The position numbers were made by a program, and so were the translations under genes. The notes under the pieces were generated by a model. That model was not told where the DNA came from and searched no databases. It worked only from the letters and a program-made list of their open reading frames with translations. DNA of 64,000 nucleotides from Lumbricus terrestris (lineage: Eukaryota; Annelida; Clitellata; Crassiclitellata; Lumbricidae): positions 29,538,900 through 29,602,899 of the forward strand of contig OX457041.1 in NCBI GenBank assembly GCA_949752735.1. Reading direction: 5' to 3'. Every line of letters begins with the position of its first letter. The stretch's first letter is position 1. Positions 13,537 through 24,582 of this stretch are shown one piece after another.

Positions 13537-13736
<200 letters not shown>

Positions 13737-14104
13737 TCTGTCTATACATCCTGGCCCTCAGCAAGTTCAGTTCACACAGTTTATTCTAAATGTTTAATTC
13801 TTTTGTGCATAAACCTCTTCTTAAAGTATACACAATATAATTCTACGTTTAGTAAGTAATATGTATTCACTGGCACGAGTAAAAAAGCTCATACCTTACA
13901 ATAACTATGCACATAGTGGCGAATGACAAATGATTAGGAGAACAAAAAACAAAATCATAAATATTTAGCGAAGGTCTGATTGTACTACCATAGACCTATA
14001 GACTACAGTTAGGTCTGTAGCTGTAATTTGAATGACATCGGCATTTTGTCTATCCAAAAATCGGAAATGGTTAGATCTATATGCATGCCATGCTGCTATC
14101 GACC

Positions 14105-14153
14105 TCCACGCTCGTTGGAGGCGACGACTAAGTGTCTAGACGACAACCTCCCG
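14105..14153 (+). pseudogene. Tc1-like transposase remnant, left part
   Basis: Read in frame up to 14153, the sequence gives residues ...CLDDNLP. After the insertion at 14154-14953 it continues as SHIKPKDWPPNSPDLSP. The joined reading resembles the DN-P-SH block around the second catalytic Asp of Tc1/mariner transposases, directly followed by their WPxxSPDLxPIENLW block. The left limit is approximate. Confidence 0.55.
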
Positions 14154-14953
14154 TAAGGCTGCCAACTTTGGATTATACCATTCCGGGACACTGTCCTGCT
14201 GTCACTCGACATGTCATTGCCAATTCACACTGCCCACATCACTGTGTACGCCTACATACAACTGATGTTTCGACATAGCAATGTATACAGTCTATGACAA
14301 TGGTCGAATCATCAAAAGAGAAGTGACATAAAAAACATATTTAGAATCAATTTCGAGCAGAAAACGTTATAAAACCCACGCATAGCCAGCTTTATGGGCA
14401 CAGCACGATCGAAGCTTATAATATGAATATGCAATATATTATGTAGCCTGTGCATGCACGCAGATCACTGATGCCATTAATTGGGTTTGCGACGGGAAAG
14501 CAGAAATTTGCATAAACTTTATTATCTCAGAACTCAGCACAGCGGTTCCTCTTTTAATTAACAAGGTCGATAGGTCTACTTGGACAGTTGCGATTATCAG
14601 ACCACGTGTCGTTCATAATAATCTGCTGAGTGCTGAACACTCTCTGGCAAAAGCGCAGCAGACGGAATATGATCGGACGTAGAACACAATGCCTGGACAG
14701 TGGGTTGTAAAATTTTGAAGACTTCAACCAAGCACAATCCAACATCCGATGTTGAGCCGACATTGGTTGGACAGAACATAGAATGCACAATTTATCGTTC
14801 AACTCGTCGAGTTTGGTGTGAAAAAATAAGAACAATAATTAGTGAAGTGGACTACATCAAATTCCGAGACAATTTGGGATCAGTCCGGGACACGGGACGC
14901 AAAGGGTCGATTCCGGGACTATCCCCGCGAATCCGGGACGGTTGGCAGCCCTA
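14154..14953. mobile_element. hAT-like non-autonomous DNA element, 800 bp, inserted in a Tc1-like remnant
   Basis: The left end taaggctgccaac and the right end gttggcagcccta are inverted repeats (one mismatch) of the TAGGGCTGCCAAC type. The 8-bp flanks are acctcccg (14146-14153) and acctctcg (14954-14961), a target-site duplication with one substitution. Inside both ends the sequence carries CCGGGAC-type repeats. No coding capacity was recognised. Confidence 0.82.
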
Positions 14954-15152
14954 ACCTCTCGTCACACATAAAGCCAAAGGATTGGCCACCCAACTCTCCG
15001 GATCTCTCTCCGATAATTGAGAACTTGTGGAGTAGGCTATTTTATCTCTCAGCGTTTATAAAGATCCTGAGTCAGAGAACGTTGATAAGCTCAAACGTCG
15101 CTTCCAACGAGCGTGGAGATCAATAGCACTTGGGACACTTCAGGCAATGTCA
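14954..15152 (+). pseudogene. Tc1-like transposase remnant, C-terminal part
   Basis: The reading gives DWPPNSPDLSP followed by IIENLWSRLFYLS, the conserved block that carries the third catalytic acidic residue of Tc1/mariner transposases. A frameshifted continuation reads like the typical C-terminus with an R-F-Q-R-A-W segment near 15095-15120. One extra codon in the IENLW block and at least one frameshift mark it as dead. It is the downstream half of the copy split by the hAT-like insertion. Confidence 0.75.
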
Positions 15153-15297
15153 GAAATTTTGGCAGATGAAAATGGAAAATTTCCATGAGATTTCGACCAA
15201 ATGACAAAAAGTCGTCAGAAATTTTGGCGGCTGAAAATGAAAAATTTCCTCCGGGAGGCTTGAGCCCCCCAAAACTGAAATCCTGGCGCCGCCACTG
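15147..15297. mobile_element. Right-end fragment of a hAT-like element
   Basis: It ends in ctggcgccgccactg, whose reverse complement cagtggcggcgccag is a typical hAT-like terminus. It contains two copies of a 36-bp internal motif (from 15147 and from 15213). A matching left end and a target-site duplication were not found, so it is probably truncated. Confidence 0.55.
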
Positions 15298-15501
15298 CTA
15301 TATGGACAAGCATTAATATCATCATCAGCTCAACTTTTATGCGCAGCTAATGAATGATGAAGAATTTCTTATAAGCTTATAGCGCTTATTAGTAGCTCAG
15401 TAGTGCATGAAAGTGCAGTAATTTCAATGTGAGTATGTATAGTTGTATACTGTATAGGTCCCATGTCTCCTTTCCAGTAAGTTGAATATACGAAGGTGCT
15501 T

Positions 15502-16130
15502 TTCATTCATTCATTCATTCACTCCGAGGATTTATATAGCGCCTCTTCAAGAAACCTACTCAGAGGCGCTCCCAGTCCAGCTACAGCTAAAAAATAAGAT
15601 TTGAGATACTTAAAAAAATGCAGAGGAATTTAGCCTAGGCATAAGTCGCAAGGTTAGTAGGAGGCCATTCCAGATAGCGGGACCAACAACAGAAAAGGCT
15701 CGGCGCTGTCGCATAGAAATGCGAGCGCGCGGCATCAAAAGCTCACTCGTTGCCGCCGAGTGAAGAGCTCGACGGGCTGCAAGATCTGAGACAGGTCGAC
15801 AAAGGCTAGGCAAGTACGACGGAGCACAAGTAAGACGGCATCGCCAAACAAGTGCAGCAACTCGGTAGGAGATGCGCTGTGAAACAGGGAGCCAGTGGAG
15901 AACGTCACGCATATACATGTAAGCAGAGACGGGGGCATATTTAGGAATGCGGCCAATGAGGCGAGCAGCCGAACGAAGAACTCGTTCAAGGCGCCCAATT
16001 AGTCCAAGTGGCAGACCCACAAGTACCGAACTGCAGTACTCAATTCTACTAGTGACAAAGGCGTGCACAAGAGTCATAATAGCACTATATATGAGAGAGG
16101 GATCTTGAGACAACTCGTAGTTGACGGGCA
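15502..16130 (-). mobile_element. CR1/L2-like LINE (family B), reverse transcriptase C-terminus with 3' end
   Basis: The minus strand encodes the C-terminal part of a CR1/L2-type non-LTR reverse transcriptase: LVHAFVTSRIEYCSSVL, then GRLERVLRSAARLI, LHWLPVSQRI, RRAFSVVGPAIWN. The coding part ends near 15610. The 3' UTR ends in a perfect 8-bp stem-loop (gcgcctct / agaggcgc, 15540-15570), then atataaat, then a tail that reads (GAAT)n on this strand. The upstream boundary near 16130 is approximate, and a frameshift occurs there (the preceding RQLRVVSRSL block is in another frame). It is non-autonomous, 5'-truncated, and probably inactive. Confidence 0.88.
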
Positions 16131-16651
16131 GTGATTAGTGAATGCAGTGGCTAAGTGATTGGACGCTCTTAAAGAACGTCTGTTCAATTTTCTCGCAAAT
16201 CCTTCTCAATGCTAAACTGTCGCCGCACAAGTTTAACGTTCGTCGGCAATTTGACGTTTAGCTGCGTGCGAAAACGAGTCAAGCCTTTCACACCCAACTC
16301 AGGATGGAAGAGCATAAGTATTAAGTAGGCCCAAGCCGAAAGACTACAAGAGGTTGGAAAATATTTCCTAGTTTATTGGAAGGCATTTCTTGAGAACGGA
16401 GGATATTTAGATTTTAGGCTTTAGCTGCAAACTGTCAATTTAAACATGGCGATCGAATGTCAAGTCTTCTCTGGAGAGAACGTTCAGTAGTTTCACACTT
16501 TTGATTCTTTCAACATTGTTGATAGGATTCAGAAAGGAAAAGAGTCTTTAGCTCAGTCTATGAAATACGATTTTTTTGGTCTTAAACAGATTAAGCAACA
16601 CATTCTATTCCTGCAGATACAATCCTTAATATTAGCGAATGCTTTACATTA
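16131..16651. other. Intergenic, no feature recognised
   Basis: Ordinary sequence without a supported gene. Confidence 0.4.
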
Positions 16652-16880
16652 ATTCTGATATTCTCTGTTTTTACTCTTCTCTCTCATATTATGACATCAC
16701 TTCTGATATTCTCTGTTTTTACTCTTCTCTCTCATATTATGACATCACTTCTGATATTCTCTGTTTTTACTCTTCTCTCTCATATTATGACATCACTTCT
16801 GATATTCTCTGTTTTTACTCTTCTCCCTCATATTATGACATCCCTCTGATATTCTCTGTTTTTACTCTTCTCCCGTGTGC
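16652..16880. repeat. 48-bp minisatellite, four to five copies
   Basis: The unit begins ttctgatattctctgttttt and recurs at 16653, 16701, 16749 and 16797, with a partial shorter copy following. Because 48 is divisible by three, it encodes a repeated 16-residue peptide (SDILCFYSSLSYYDIT), but nothing suggests that this is translated. Confidence 0.93.
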
Positions 16881-17226
16881 ATGATATCTGCTATTTGCTT
16901 CTCTCTGGGATTGCACTGCGTGACGGACTTTGTCTGTCTTAGCCTCATACTGTCTGCTTTCACTCACTGTCTTCGTTTCTGTCTCTGTAGCCTATTGTCC
17001 TTTTCTACCCATGTTCAACCTGTCTACCCTTCGTTTGTCTCTGTATCTGTCTGTCTCTGTCTCTGTCTCTTTGGCCCTCTTTTTTATACTCATATTTAAC
17101 TTGTCTGCCTTGTTCCACAAACTTCGCTTCTCGCAGTCGGCGAGAAGCGACCATTTCTTCATAAACGCAATATACTACTCGATTCTTGGAATCTTCAGCG
17201 TCGACCTATAGACGACGCAGATTATT

Positions 17227-17560
17227 CTGCTCCTCGTCGTCCTCCTCTTCCTTTTCTTCCTCCTTCTCCTCCTCTTCTCCCTCCCCACCTCCTCCACCTC
17301 CTACTTCTCCTGCTCCTGCTCCTCCTCCTCCTCTTCTTCTTCTTCCTCCTTCTCCTCATCCTCCTCTTCCTTCTACCCGTCATCTTCCTCCACCTCTTGC
17401 TCCTCCTGCTCCTCTTCCTCTTTCTCCTCCACCTCTTGCTCCTCCTGCTCCTCTTCCTCTTCCACCTCCTACTCCTCCTGCTCCTCCTGCTCCTTCTTCT
17501 CCTCCTCGTCCTCCTCTACCTCATCCACCTCTCCTTTTCCTCCTCCTTCTAGTCCTCCTC
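17227..17560. repeat. Polypyrimidine (CTC/CTT)n tract
   Basis: About 330 bp almost purely of C and T on the plus strand, giving a Pro-rich pseudo-ORF. Such tracts can form triplex DNA. Confidence 0.9.
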
Positions 17561-17939
17561 TTCTACCGTATAACGACGCAGAACAGCCAGCTGAGCTGTC
17601 GAGACAAACGATGTTATATTAGATAGCATGGGTACGTGTTATATTTCGCGTTCAACAGAATTCCTCTCTTTATTCGTTCTAAGCAACACTCGCGGATCTG
17701 CGTTTTTGTCAGTTAGCAGCACTCTGAGTTTTTTTTAATCTGCTGCGTCTCACACGGTTTATTTAGAAAAGCTCTTCTGATCTTGTAACGAGATATTTTT
17801 GAAGAATGTGTGGTTCATTGCAAAAAATTGTGTAGGCGTATTAGTTGATCATCTATCGAACTAAGACTGTGAACGCCTTTTCGAGTCGCTTCTCAACTTA
17901 GCAATTTCACAAAATTTCGGCTTCATTACAGCGCTGATT

Positions 17940-18073
17940 AACTGCGCAGGACCAGCGCACAGTTATTTTTCAAATAACCTGTATAATGTATAATGTAGGC
18001 TTAGCCTATGCCTACATTATACATAATTATACAGGTTATTTGAAAAATAACTGTGTGCTGGTCCTGAGCAGTT
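17940..18073. repeat. Long imperfect palindrome, about 60-bp arms
   Basis: The left arm (17940-18000) is the reverse complement of the right arm (18010-18073), apart from a few mismatches and a 3-bp indel, with a loop of only about 9 nt. The outer ends read aactgcgcaggacc and ggtcctgagcagtt. It could be a small foldback element or source of a hairpin RNA. Confidence 0.85.
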
Positions 18074-18132
18074 CCTCTTTGGAAAAGTAAGGAAGCCTAA
18101 TCCGCATGGGCTTCCTTACGTTTCCAAAGAGG
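18074..18132. repeat. Second hairpin directly abutting the first, 24-bp arms
   Basis: The left arm starts cctctttggaaa (18074-18097). The right arm (18109-18132) is its reverse complement with one mismatch. The loop is 11 nt. Confidence 0.85.
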
Positions 18133-20039
18133 ATCAAAAAAATAGCCAAAGGGAAACCAAAGTCACTGCAACCGAAGACTTAGAGTAACTGGCTGCGTAT
18201 ATAGAGTGTCAAGATTAAAAATAAGTGAACAAAAGAATGACCTGAGACGTTTTGACAAGGAAAACCGAATAATGAAATCTCAAACAAGCGCAGCTCTGTC
18301 ATTTGCCATAATAGGAAAAAATCATTATTTGTATATTATTTATTATTATAGGCCTATATATATGTACTGAATATATATATATATATATAACATAGGCCTA
18401 TATAAAGGTCGATCTGTGAGTTCTTGGTTTTGTACTGCAACAGAGATTCCTTCAATGCAATGACAACAGCTCTAAGGAGTGGCGTTGATATCTAGATCTC
18501 TGATTAAATAGCAATTATCTCACATGCGTTTATCCATAGACATCTAGATATGTATGGCGTTAAAGTAATCTAGAAATCTTTGGTTTATCAAATGCACCAA
18601 ATTATTGATGTGCGATGGGATTCCGGATGTGCAAGTAGACATGTGTCAACTGATGTGCGATAACATTGTGCTAATAGACATGTGTCAACTGATGTGCGAT
18701 AACATGTGCTAATAGACTACTCTTATAGGCTACAGATTACTTGACGTGTCTGATGAAGTAGCCTATAAATGTCAGTTAGAAACAGACAGCTTCAACACTT
18801 TCTGACCTAATGTGATGTTTCAAATTTCAACTATAAACCTAGATTAAATCTAAATGGTAGTTTTGAAGTGGTCCTATGCGCATGTGTCATTTTGGATATG
18901 AAAACACTTCTTTTGGCGTCATAGAATAATTAAGTCTATATACTCGACAATTACTCAGTTAGACTCTGTAGTAATAACTTTAAGAGATTCGTGTTTGCAA
19001 AATTTATTAAGTGTCTATGTGTCTTTAATATGGTAATAAAACCTCGGCGTTCGAAGCCCCAGCAACATGGCAGTGGAATATCAATTCCTTCGTCGTTCGA
19101 GAATAGATGCATGGCGTATTATCCCGAAGATAAATCGTATTTACTGGCGCGTTGACAGCGTCATCCATTATTGTAAGATGGCGTTGGGGTAAAATAAAGT
19201 CGGGTCGCATATTTGTAACGGAGAGTCGATCTGACATCGGTGATATAAGGGGACTCGGGAAATCTGATTGTAATACTGCAGGTCATATCAATCTCCGCTA
19301 AATCCGTTCGATGGCGTCAATTAGGAACGGGAGTGGCATGGAATCCAGGGCTGGTAATGGAAAAGGTGCCGTTACAAGGACGGGTGATCGTGGAAATGAG
19401 ATTCAGAAAAAAATTCGTTGAACGAAAAAAACTTCGATTTCCTTCTTTCTTAATCGCCCGTCTTGAAAATTGCTTCTACTATGTACAATCAATCAGTCGA
19501 TCAATCAAAATGGTTTATTTTGCAACCAAAATGAAGAAATAGGTTTTTCATACATGGGCTGCATGCAATTCGGTTACACATAGGAAGTCCTAAAGAATAA
19601 AGAATCTCGCTAACTAGGGAACACCAAATTTCCACTTTATGTATAAGATGCATGTATGACCTGTATGATGGCCTTAACTAAGTTAAATTTGCCATTGCAA
19701 ACCATACAATGATCAGTAGAATAGTGTCAAAAGAAAAAACATAAAAGATAGAGGTCTAAACAGTAAACATGGCAAAACTTATGGCAGCATTTACTTTGCA
19801 GGTCTAATGACACAGGACAGCAAAAACGTCGTGCTACTATATAGGCCTTCATACATTTATGTGTCCTTGACGAATTTGGCCAAACCGATTAAAACCTTGA
19901 GATCTGATTTGAACCAGCAAGTAAGAAATGCGTGTTTGTGTAGAAGTGTAACCACATGGTATGCAATAGAACTAAAAATCCTACCGTAGGCCTATATGAT
20001 GTCAAACTTAAGTTCCTTTGAAAATCAAGATATTACAAC
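18133..20039. other. Intergenic, no gene recognised
   Basis: AT-rich. It includes a 28-bp direct repeat (about 18640-18715, containing catgtgtcaactgatgtgcg) and open frames of up to 70 codons with no recognised motif. Confidence 0.4.
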
Positions 20040-20212
20040 CCGCCTTAGTGGCTGTTCTGCCCACTCTGATCCTGTGACAACCAACCTGGATCTCCTTTGG
20101 ACTACTCCTGCGGACACTCTTTTGACTCAACGCAGCGCTCGTGAATAAGCTGGTGCCCGCGCTTGGCTTTCGAGTGGCGCTTTAGAAGTTTAGGGATTAC
20201 GATTACTATACG
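20040..20212 (+). mobile_element. LINE family A 3'-end fragment
   Basis: The sequence cagcgctcgtgaataagctgg ... ttcgagtggcgctttagaagttt ... gattacgattac matches the 3' ends of the fuller family A copies at 49.9 and 52.2 kb: a GCGCC/GGCGC stem-loop followed by a GATTAC-type tail. Short traces of the coding C-terminus precede it. Confidence 0.75.
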
Positions 20213-21027
20213 AAAAAAGTGTATAGACCTACTGAATATTTTAGGGAAGTTTAGGCATTTGCTCACGTTTAGGCTATGCCTGACTAACAGAACTTCGTTT
20301 CGCATCATAATAATAATTATCATAAGCCAGCAGTAGTCTCCAATCATGTTGGGATTTAAGAGTGTCTCCGATAGTGATTCTTCAATGCAATATCGCGATG
20401 GAATCTCTAACCATGTTCACCGCTAACAGTGGCTATAGCATAGACGTTCTATATATAATATATATATATATGTATGTATACATATATAGGCTATATAGGT
20501 TGTCATAGGAAGACATGCGAGCGTGAGGGAAGACATTGCGTTTTTTACACCGTCCACCGGAGGAGCCGGACGCTCGATTGTCCGAGGAGGGGGACTAGAT
20601 GAAGCACTGCTCACTCACAAGCAACGATACAGCATAGGCCTATCGCTCTGTTAAATTCCGCTATAATACTCGTCACTTCTCCATTCAGTCACTCGGTGCT
20701 ACAGTCTGCAAATCCATTCCTACAGTTATTCGTGATGTTTGCATTCTCCACATATTTAAAAGAGCGCATAATTAGAATCTATGCGTATACGCTCTATCGT
20801 TCGTTTTTACTTGGTAACTTCCACTCATAACGAACTCGATGATTTCTACTTAATGTTTCAGCATCACTCCTTCTAAGTGCAGTAGGCCTAACATATTTAG
20901 GGTCGTTAAGTTAAGACCGTTAGTAAGTTTTTTAAAATTAATATGGTTAGTGCGTGCACGGAGGAAATCTTCGAGTCATCGGTTACGTTCCTACGCTGAT
21001 TAGGCTAACTAATCGCATAGCTGCAAG

Positions 21028-21293
21028 CATGGGCGCCCGAACATAGGGGCAAGGGGCACTTGCCCCCACCCCCTGGAAAATTGACACATATATGTTTTAA
21101 CTACTACTTTTGGGTTTTAACAAATTTCTCTGCTTTAATACACCAATGATATGAATTATACAGTCAGAAATCTCATTTAGATATCTCTATAGAAATAAAC
21201 ATGTTCATATAACTTTCTGCCTTGCATATTCAAGCTCTTTCTAAAAACTTTAACAATGGCCACTGGCTTTCAACCCTCCTGCGGGCGCCCATG
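21028..21293. mobile_element. Small inverted-repeat element (MITE-like), copy 1
   Basis: It starts catgggcgcccg and ends cgggcgcccatg, a 12-bp perfect terminal inverted repeat. The interior is AT-rich. It is homologous to the second copy at 21820-22148 (shared aattgacac, tttttaacaaatttct and ttcaagctctt blocks). No clean target-site duplication was found. Confidence 0.65.
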
Positions 21294-21639
21294 CAATCAG
21301 CAGGCCTATCGATTATGGCCTACTTGAGTGGAATCCAGCTGTAGCCTAGTGCAAATAATCACAACTGCAAAAAATTTATTACTAATGCAAAAATTTGAAA
21401 ATTTCTCCAAGTACACTGAAATTACATCAAGGAGAGCTGCTTATTCACCAGCATTGTAATTATATAAACCAAGTCTGCTATGAGCCAGGCTCCAAATTGT
21501 CCATTTTGCAAGCTGCCAGTACAGAATCCAGGGAGGTCAAACTGTAGATAAACTTGGCTCTGGTTATCACGCCTCAGGATTTACACCCAAAACTGACAAA
21601 GAGATCTGTTCAAAAGGATAGATACCCATGCTCATCTGA

Positions 21640-21811
21640 TCCTCGGATCCTCCGCCTTTCTAAATGACACCCGCATTAACAGTTACTCTGGCCCTCTGGC
21701 TACCAGACTCGGACCTCTTTCTGACTGCTCTTTGGAATAGTCTTCTGACTCGATGCAGCACATGTGAAAACGCTGATGCCCTGCGATTGGCTTTCGAGTG
21801 GCGCTTTAGAA
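21640..21811 (+). mobile_element. LINE family A 3'-end fragment
   Basis: It shares cttctgactcgatgcagca and ggctttcgagtggcgcttta with the other family A 3' ends. It is interrupted on its right side by the MITE-like copy that starts at 21820. Confidence 0.7.
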
Positions 21812-21819
21812 GCAGCAAG

Positions 21820-22148
21820 ATGAGCAATTGCCCCTTGATAATTGACACTCATTTTTCATTCATTTATTCATTCGTTCATTCTATTGACTTATATAGCGCA
21901 CCTTTATGAAACTACATTTTAACATCTACTTTTTGATTTTTAACAAATTTCTAAGGAAACTATTCATATTAAAAATTATACACAAAATGAAACTGAGAGA
22001 TTTGCATAAGAAACCTCTTTGAAAAGTACCCGTATTCTTAATTTCCAGTAGGCCCCTATTGCACATTTCAAGCTCTTGCTACTAAAAATTTGGTAACTAT
22101 CGTAAAAATTTCGCCCCCCCCTTGCAAAAATTTCTGCGGGCGCCCATG
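21820..22148. mobile_element. MITE-like element, copy 2, with a LINE tail inserted in it
   Basis: It is homologous to the element at 21028-21293 and has the same right end, gggcgcccatg. The left terminus is degraded. The flanks gcagcaag (21812-21819) and gcggcaag (22149-22156) look like an 8-bp target-site duplication with one substitution. At about 21848-21915 it contains a family B LINE 3' tail (tcattcat repeats, then atatagcgcacctt) that is absent from copy 1. Confidence 0.65.
21848..21915 (-). mobile_element. LINE family B 3' tail nested in a MITE-like element
   Basis: TTCAT-type repeats followed by ttatatagcgcacctttatgaa, the 3' terminus of family B on the minus strand. Its absence from the related element at 21028 shows the order of insertion. 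Confidence 0.6.
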
Positions 22149-22329
22149 GCGGCAAGGCCTATAATTCATATGTATATATACTGTGCAAACATGTATGTAT
22201 ACATTATAATGATTACATATTTATACATATATATACCACATGATCGTGATGTCAACAGTTCAAAGACTCAGATCTGTTTATGCCTATCTGGGATATAATA
22301 CAAATGTAAATGTAATCGGATTTTTATAT

Positions 22330-22520
22330 AGCGGCTGTCTTATGACCTCGACCCTGAGGGTGAGATCCTTCACCACCGCTCGCCCGTTTGTATGGACGCC
22401 ACGCCATTTAGGTCCCCGTGGACGGACCGTGCTAGCCCGAGATTTTGAATCTCTGAAATAGCCACCTTCGGGAATCGACCCGCGACCCGCACGCTATCTT
22501 CCACAGATGCGCGGCCGCCA
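22330..22520 (-). mobile_element. tRNA-derived SINE
   Basis: The minus strand has a pol III B-box-like sequence (plus-strand ggaatcgaccc, 22471-22481). It shares the body motif gtgctagcccgagat...aatctctgaa with the SINE at 24.05-24.35 kb. The limits are approximate. Confidence 0.65.
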
Positions 22521-22689
22521 GCTCTCTTGGAGTAGTAAAGCTACAGTAAGCCATAGGATGGTAAGCTGTAGTTTAAACTAACGTTTAGTTTCGCTTTAGA
22601 GAAACCCACCTCTATAGTCCGCCTGGATTCCTTTCCGTGTATTTACCTGTGTAGCCTAAATGGAGCGTGGACAAATGGACGTTACAAGT

Positions 22690-22884
22690 CGTTGGCGCCA
22701 ATCATGGCAATCATGACAATCATGACAATCATGGCAATCATGGCAATCACGACACTCATGCCAATCATGGCAATCATGACAATCATGACACTCATGCCAA
22801 TATCATGGCAATCATGACACTCATGCCAATCATGCCAATCATGGCAATCATGACACTCATGCCAATCATGGCAATCATGGCATG
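22690..22884. repeat. 9-bp minisatellite (aatcatggc / aatcatgac)
   Basis: More than 20 units of aatcatgnc with small variations, including actcatgcc units. Confidence 0.92.
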
Positions 22885-23076
22885 CGGATTGATGTCATTA
22901 AGCACCTGACATTTTTTCGATGCAAAGCAGACAATTTTGGGTATCAGCGAAGGGCTGCAACCTCTCTGACCTTCCTTCTATTTGAGCACGGTACTTTAAA
23001 TTATATGTGAACATTCATACAGCACTAACTGAATTTCATAAAGGCATGTATGGATGTGCATTATTATAGATTGTAC

Positions 23077-23475
23077 AATCAATCAATCAATCAGAATTTA
23101 TATAGCGTCCATTGAAGGTACCTACTCAGAGGCGCTCCCGGCAGAGATCAAACGAAAAAACAGTCTTCAACAGTTTGTGAAATTGAGAACAGCTTGGGAG
23201 GTGTCGCATAGTCAAGGGAAGTCCATTCCAGGTTGATGGACCAACCAAAGATCTCGAGAACTAACGCCTCTGCATTGTTGCAGAGCGAGTGAAAGGAACC
23301 ATTAAGTCCCCATGGACAGCAGAGCGCAGTGCACGGCGGTCTATGCAAGTGAAAAGGGGAGGCAAAGCTCACACAGATAAGAGGGTGCCCAACTTGATAA
23401 GCATCGCCACACCAAAGATGCAATCCTAAATGAGATGCGCTGCGGGAAAGGAAGCCAGTGCAAGACCTCGTAGAT
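23077..23475 (-). mobile_element. LINE family B fragment, degraded, with 3' tail
   Basis: It begins with an AATC repeat tail, then gaatttatatagcg and ctcagaggcgctccc (the family B 3' stem-loop). The minus strand then reads a degraded version of the RAFSVVGPAIWN region (about 23150-23290) and, further on, the LHWLP-R region (gatgcgctgcgggaaaggaagccagtg, about 23430). Confidence 0.75.
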
Positions 23476-23834
23476 AGGCTAAACTATAGTATATGACGCT
23501 ATATATAGTTTTAGACAATGTAGGTTACATGCATAGCCTATATAATATATATAATTATATATAAGCTATATAATTTTTATCAGGTTTATGATTTACAAAA
23601 TATGCTTAAAGGCAACTTAAAATTGCTTTAGAAATTGCTCTACAAATTCCCTGCCTTAGACAAGTTATTGCGCTATAAAATACCCTCGAGCACTCCGGAT
23701 GCTCGGTGAAAAATGTAAATGAAATTTTTCTGCATACGCTCTTCGTCCAACCACCACCACATACTATGGCTTAGACTCCAATTTATAAGACATGAGTCTC
23801 GCAGATCCATAAATTCATTCACTCATCATGCAGC

Positions 23835-23962
23835 CCCGGGCCTCCTTTGAATTACTCTCACGGATAACCCTTTTGACTCGACGCAGCGCTCGTGAATAAG
23901 CTGGTGCTCAGCGTTTGGCTTTCGAGTGGAGCTTTAGAGGTTTGGCAGTTACGATTACGACC
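23835..23962 (+). mobile_element. LINE family A 3'-end fragment
   Basis: cttttgactcgacgcagcgc ... gaataagctggtgctc ... ggctttcgagtggagcttta ... cagttacgattacgac, the same 3' end as at 20.1 kb. Confidence 0.75.
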
Positions 23963-24050
23963 ACATCATTTTTACTTTATGCAGATAAACCTACTGATTA
24001 TCTTCATTCTCAATGAAGTGGTCACAAGTATATATCTATCTATCGATAAC

Positions 24051-24345
24051 TGATGATGATGATGATGGTGCTCTGCCCGAAGGCAGGTTCATGGCTTACG
24101 CCCCTGGGGATGAGATGAGTGAGGTGGTTTCCCGTTGCCTTCCTCACAGACAATGATGGGTAAGCAACTTGCCCAAGGTCGCTCCGCAGGAGCTTGCGCC
24201 CCTGCGTCCCACACGTGCTAGCCCGAGATATCTAAATCTCTGAATGTCAACTCCCAGCCCGGGGCTTGAACCGCAGTCCGTTGCAACCAACAGACGAATG
24301 CAGCTCGCACTTACCGGTGTAGCTAACTAGGCCAGTTTTCGATAA
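24051..24345 (-). mobile_element. tRNA-derived SINE with a MIR-like central motif
   Basis: On the minus strand the head (near 24345) contains an A-box-like tagctacaccgg and a perfect B box, ggttcaagccc (plus-strand 24262-24272). Next come the body motif shared with the SINE at 22.3-22.5 kb and the sequence gaccttgggcaagttgctta, reminiscent of the conserved core of MIR/CORE-SINEs. The element ends in a (CAT)n tail at 24051-24066. Confidence 0.78.
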
Positions 24346-24353
24346 CTGACAGC

Positions 24354-24582
24354 TAGCATTAAATATAATATTATACGTTTTAGCATTTTATTATGATATA
24401 GCATTAAATATAATATTATACGTTTTAGCATTTTATTATGATAAGCTTATAGCATTAAATATAATATTATACGTTTTAGCATTTTATTATGATATAGCAT
24501 TAAATATAATATTATAGCCTACGTTTTAGCATTTTATTATGATATAGCATTAAATATAATATTATACGTTATAGCATTTTTT
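24354..24582. repeat. 45-bp minisatellite, five copies
   Basis: The unit starts tagcattaaatataatatt and recurs at 24354, 24399 and three more times with small insertions. Confidence 0.93.

Noticed and set aside
16639..16884. Repeat peptide frame SDILCFYSSLSYYDIT
   Set aside because: It is simply the translation of a 48-bp minisatellite whose length is a multiple of three.
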